From positions 1-43,850 of the forward strand of contig JAIWNF010000128.1 in NCBI GenBank assembly GCA_025093555.1: a stretch of DNA of 43,850 nt. Direction: 5' to 3'. Position 1 is the first letter of the stretch. Every line of letters starts with the position of its first letter. The notes under the pieces were generated by a model. That model saw only the letters and a list, made by a program, of their open reading frames with translations, had not been told where the DNA came from and did not search any database. The translations under genes and the position numbers were made by a program. Origin of the DNA: Circinella umbellata. Taxonomy: Eukaryota > Mucoromycota > Mucoromycetes > Mucorales > Lichtheimiaceae. Below are positions 42,376-43,850 of the stretch, in pieces.

Positions 42376-43850
42376 ATGAAAGAAAAGCGCTCAATCGCAA
42401 AACATGTCTCAAGATCTAGTATCACTGTTCTTAGCAGTAAAAGAAGCTGTAAAGTATTTAAAACGAAAAAAATAAAAACTACTTCAGGATCCCCATTACG
42501 ACAATTTCATGCTGCCTTGAGACAAGATGCATCTCCATTAACATCAGCATCACCACAATCAAACGAAAGAGTCACTTCCTCTACTTCATATAATGAAGAG
42601 AGTGCTTATGATTTTTTTGATGATTACGTTGATTGCGATGATTACGAACCAAATACAGATGAGTCACATGCCGCATCAAGCAATAATAATTCTTTTCTTC
42701 GCAACAATCATTACTCTATTCCTTCATCCCAACAATACCATGTCCCTCGTTCCAAGAATAGTAGCAATGATGATTGGGCAAAACTTTTCCCTGACCTTTG
42801 GAAAGCCTATCTTCATGGTCTTGGTCTCTATACAGTTGATTTAACTAAATTAGAGCTTATAAGGACACGAAAATGCAGCTGTGATACCATGGATACTAAC
42901 AAAGTTATCTGTATATTTAAATGTGGTTAGTGAATATGATAATATGTGCACATGTAATGTAAAAATGAGAAAAGATATATACTAAAATTCTACATAAGGC
43001 ATCAAACGCGACATATCCGTTTTGTCCTGTAACATATGTAAAAACTTTTCGCTGCCCATTGTTCTTATTATGGAATCACATATGTTTCCTTGTTCGCCAA
43101 AGCTGCCGGAAGTAGCAATCCATATTGCTGTAATGGATAATTATTTTCTTCAGCAGTACATCCAGCGTCAAGCGATAACAAATATAGCCAAACTTGTTCA
43201 AAACGAATCCCCATGCATGGTAATAAATAGTTTAATAAAAAGAGATTATTTAGAGGTTTTCTAAACAATAAGAGTCTTTTTTTATGCTACAGGTTCCGAA
43301 ATCATTCAAAACACAGTTGAATAGAGTTCTCCCAATCTATTCAAAAATGAAATTGGTCATTGAGCATCACCTTGAACAAAGCTATGATCTCATTTCCAGT
43401 GACATTTGTCCTGCGTGCATGTTTGAGGTACGTGTTCTTTATTACAGTTATATACAATTTTTTTTATTATACTCTAAGCATATACTTTTTTATAGACTCA
43501 TGATGAAAATTCATCTCCTTTACTTGTTGCTCTCGATGGCAACTTCTCCTTACGCAGGTTAAAAAGCGTTCCGGATGACTCTGGTCATTATCTTTTGAAT
43601 CCGGAATATCACAATCTAAAAAATTATTGGGTTGCAAAGCCAATTATTGCTAAAACAAGAAGAAACTCGGTATGTTTTTATCAAGCTTTGCTTTATATTA
43701 TCCAATCTTCAATCTCAAGTTTGACGTTTAAATTTATGAATATACATATACATAATATGTATATATATATAGCGATCCACACAATCGTGTGCGTCCTTTA
43801 AAGCTTTGAGTGGACAACAGAAAAAGATGAAAGGAGGATTGGACGAGACC
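42376..43850 (+). CDS. KDZ (Kyakuja-Dileera-Zisupton) transposase, five exons, runs off window
   Basis: Transposase of the KDZ superfamily (RNase H-fold, large fungal DNA transposons). Exons 42376-42925, 42999-43219, 43293-43427, 43496-43669 and 43773-43850 join in frame to 386 codons across four GT-AG introns of 68-103 bp; no stop interrupts any exon. N-terminus is basic and Ser-rich with an acidic FFDDYVDCDDYE patch, then DDWAKLFPDLWKAYL. A Cys block follows (RKCSCDT, KVICIFKCG, VLSCNICKNF), then MFPCSPKLPEVAIHIAVMDN, LPIYSKMKLVIEHHL, DICPACMFE, the core ALDGNFSLRR with the first catalytic Asp, CASFKALSGQQ and GLDET at the window edge. These match the family order. I start at ATG 42376; the frame is open a little further upstream. 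The remaining catalytic residues lie outside. Confidence 0.85.

Noticed and set aside
1..43850. tRNA and rRNA genes
   Set aside because: Scanning by eye for cloverleaf-like GC-rich arms and conserved rRNA stretches gave nothing convincing; a covariance-model search would be decisive.

Overview
The window looks like a transposon graveyard from an AT-rich fungal genome, most likely an early-diverging (zygomycete, Mucoromycota) fungus. Evidence: roughly 70% AT by eye; short GT-AG introns of 70-160 bp inside transposase genes; and a mix of LINE, Ty3-like, PIF/Harbinger, Mutator-like, hAT-like, pogo-like, Helentron-type and KDZ elements. The order is an inference from the style of the LINE and KDZ proteins; I see no rRNA, tRNA or confident host housekeeping gene.

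Layout. 1-1865: 3' end of a plus-strand LINE (reverse transcriptase, zinc knuckle, poly-A). 1866-2455: an LTR-like repeat. 2456-6147: a minus-strand LINE (ORF1-like protein and endonuclease) broken by that repeat and by two hAT-like elements. 6150-9140: old repeats, a tyrosine-recombinase-like fragment (7259-7465) and a GC-rich repeat island (7865-8173). 9144-10223: third hAT-like copy with a perfect 8-bp target duplication. 10565-10990: unrecognised minus-strand ORF. 11001-about 13800: PIF/Harbinger element with two convergent genes. 13804-15786: helicase plus endonuclease reading frame of a Helentron. 15871-16852: fourth hAT-like copy. 16940-17965: unrecognised gene fragment split by a repeat whose inverted partner lies at 20213-20754; between them sits a Mutator-like transposase (18247-20215).

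22120-23380: a dispersed repeat and a 457-bp Mutator-type MITE with a 9-bp target duplication. 23705-26055: a second Mutator-like transposase split by an LTR-like repeat. 26340-27154: hairpins, a tandem array and a helicase remnant. 28080-29535 and 39890-41725: two related copies of a repeat carrying the first exon of an unrecognised minus-strand gene family. 30590-33444: decayed reading frames and a Ty3-type polyprotein tail. 34827-35630: pogo-like element inside a third LTR-like copy. 36126-37440: tandem array with a 450-480 bp period. 37625-38330: a long decayed unknown protein frame. 39068-39572: solo LTR. 42376-43850: a KDZ transposase gene with four introns and no stop in any exon, running off the window.

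The elements do not form a pathway. They are nested, and the nesting gives relative ages: LINE and Mutator-like genes are hosts, LTR-like and hAT-like copies are guests, and the pogo-like copy is a guest of a guest. Several independent elements have kept their reading frame while gaining stop codons, which suggests decay by base substitution rather than by indels. The KDZ gene and the PIF/Harbinger transposase are the only long multi-exon genes here that look undamaged inside the visible part.
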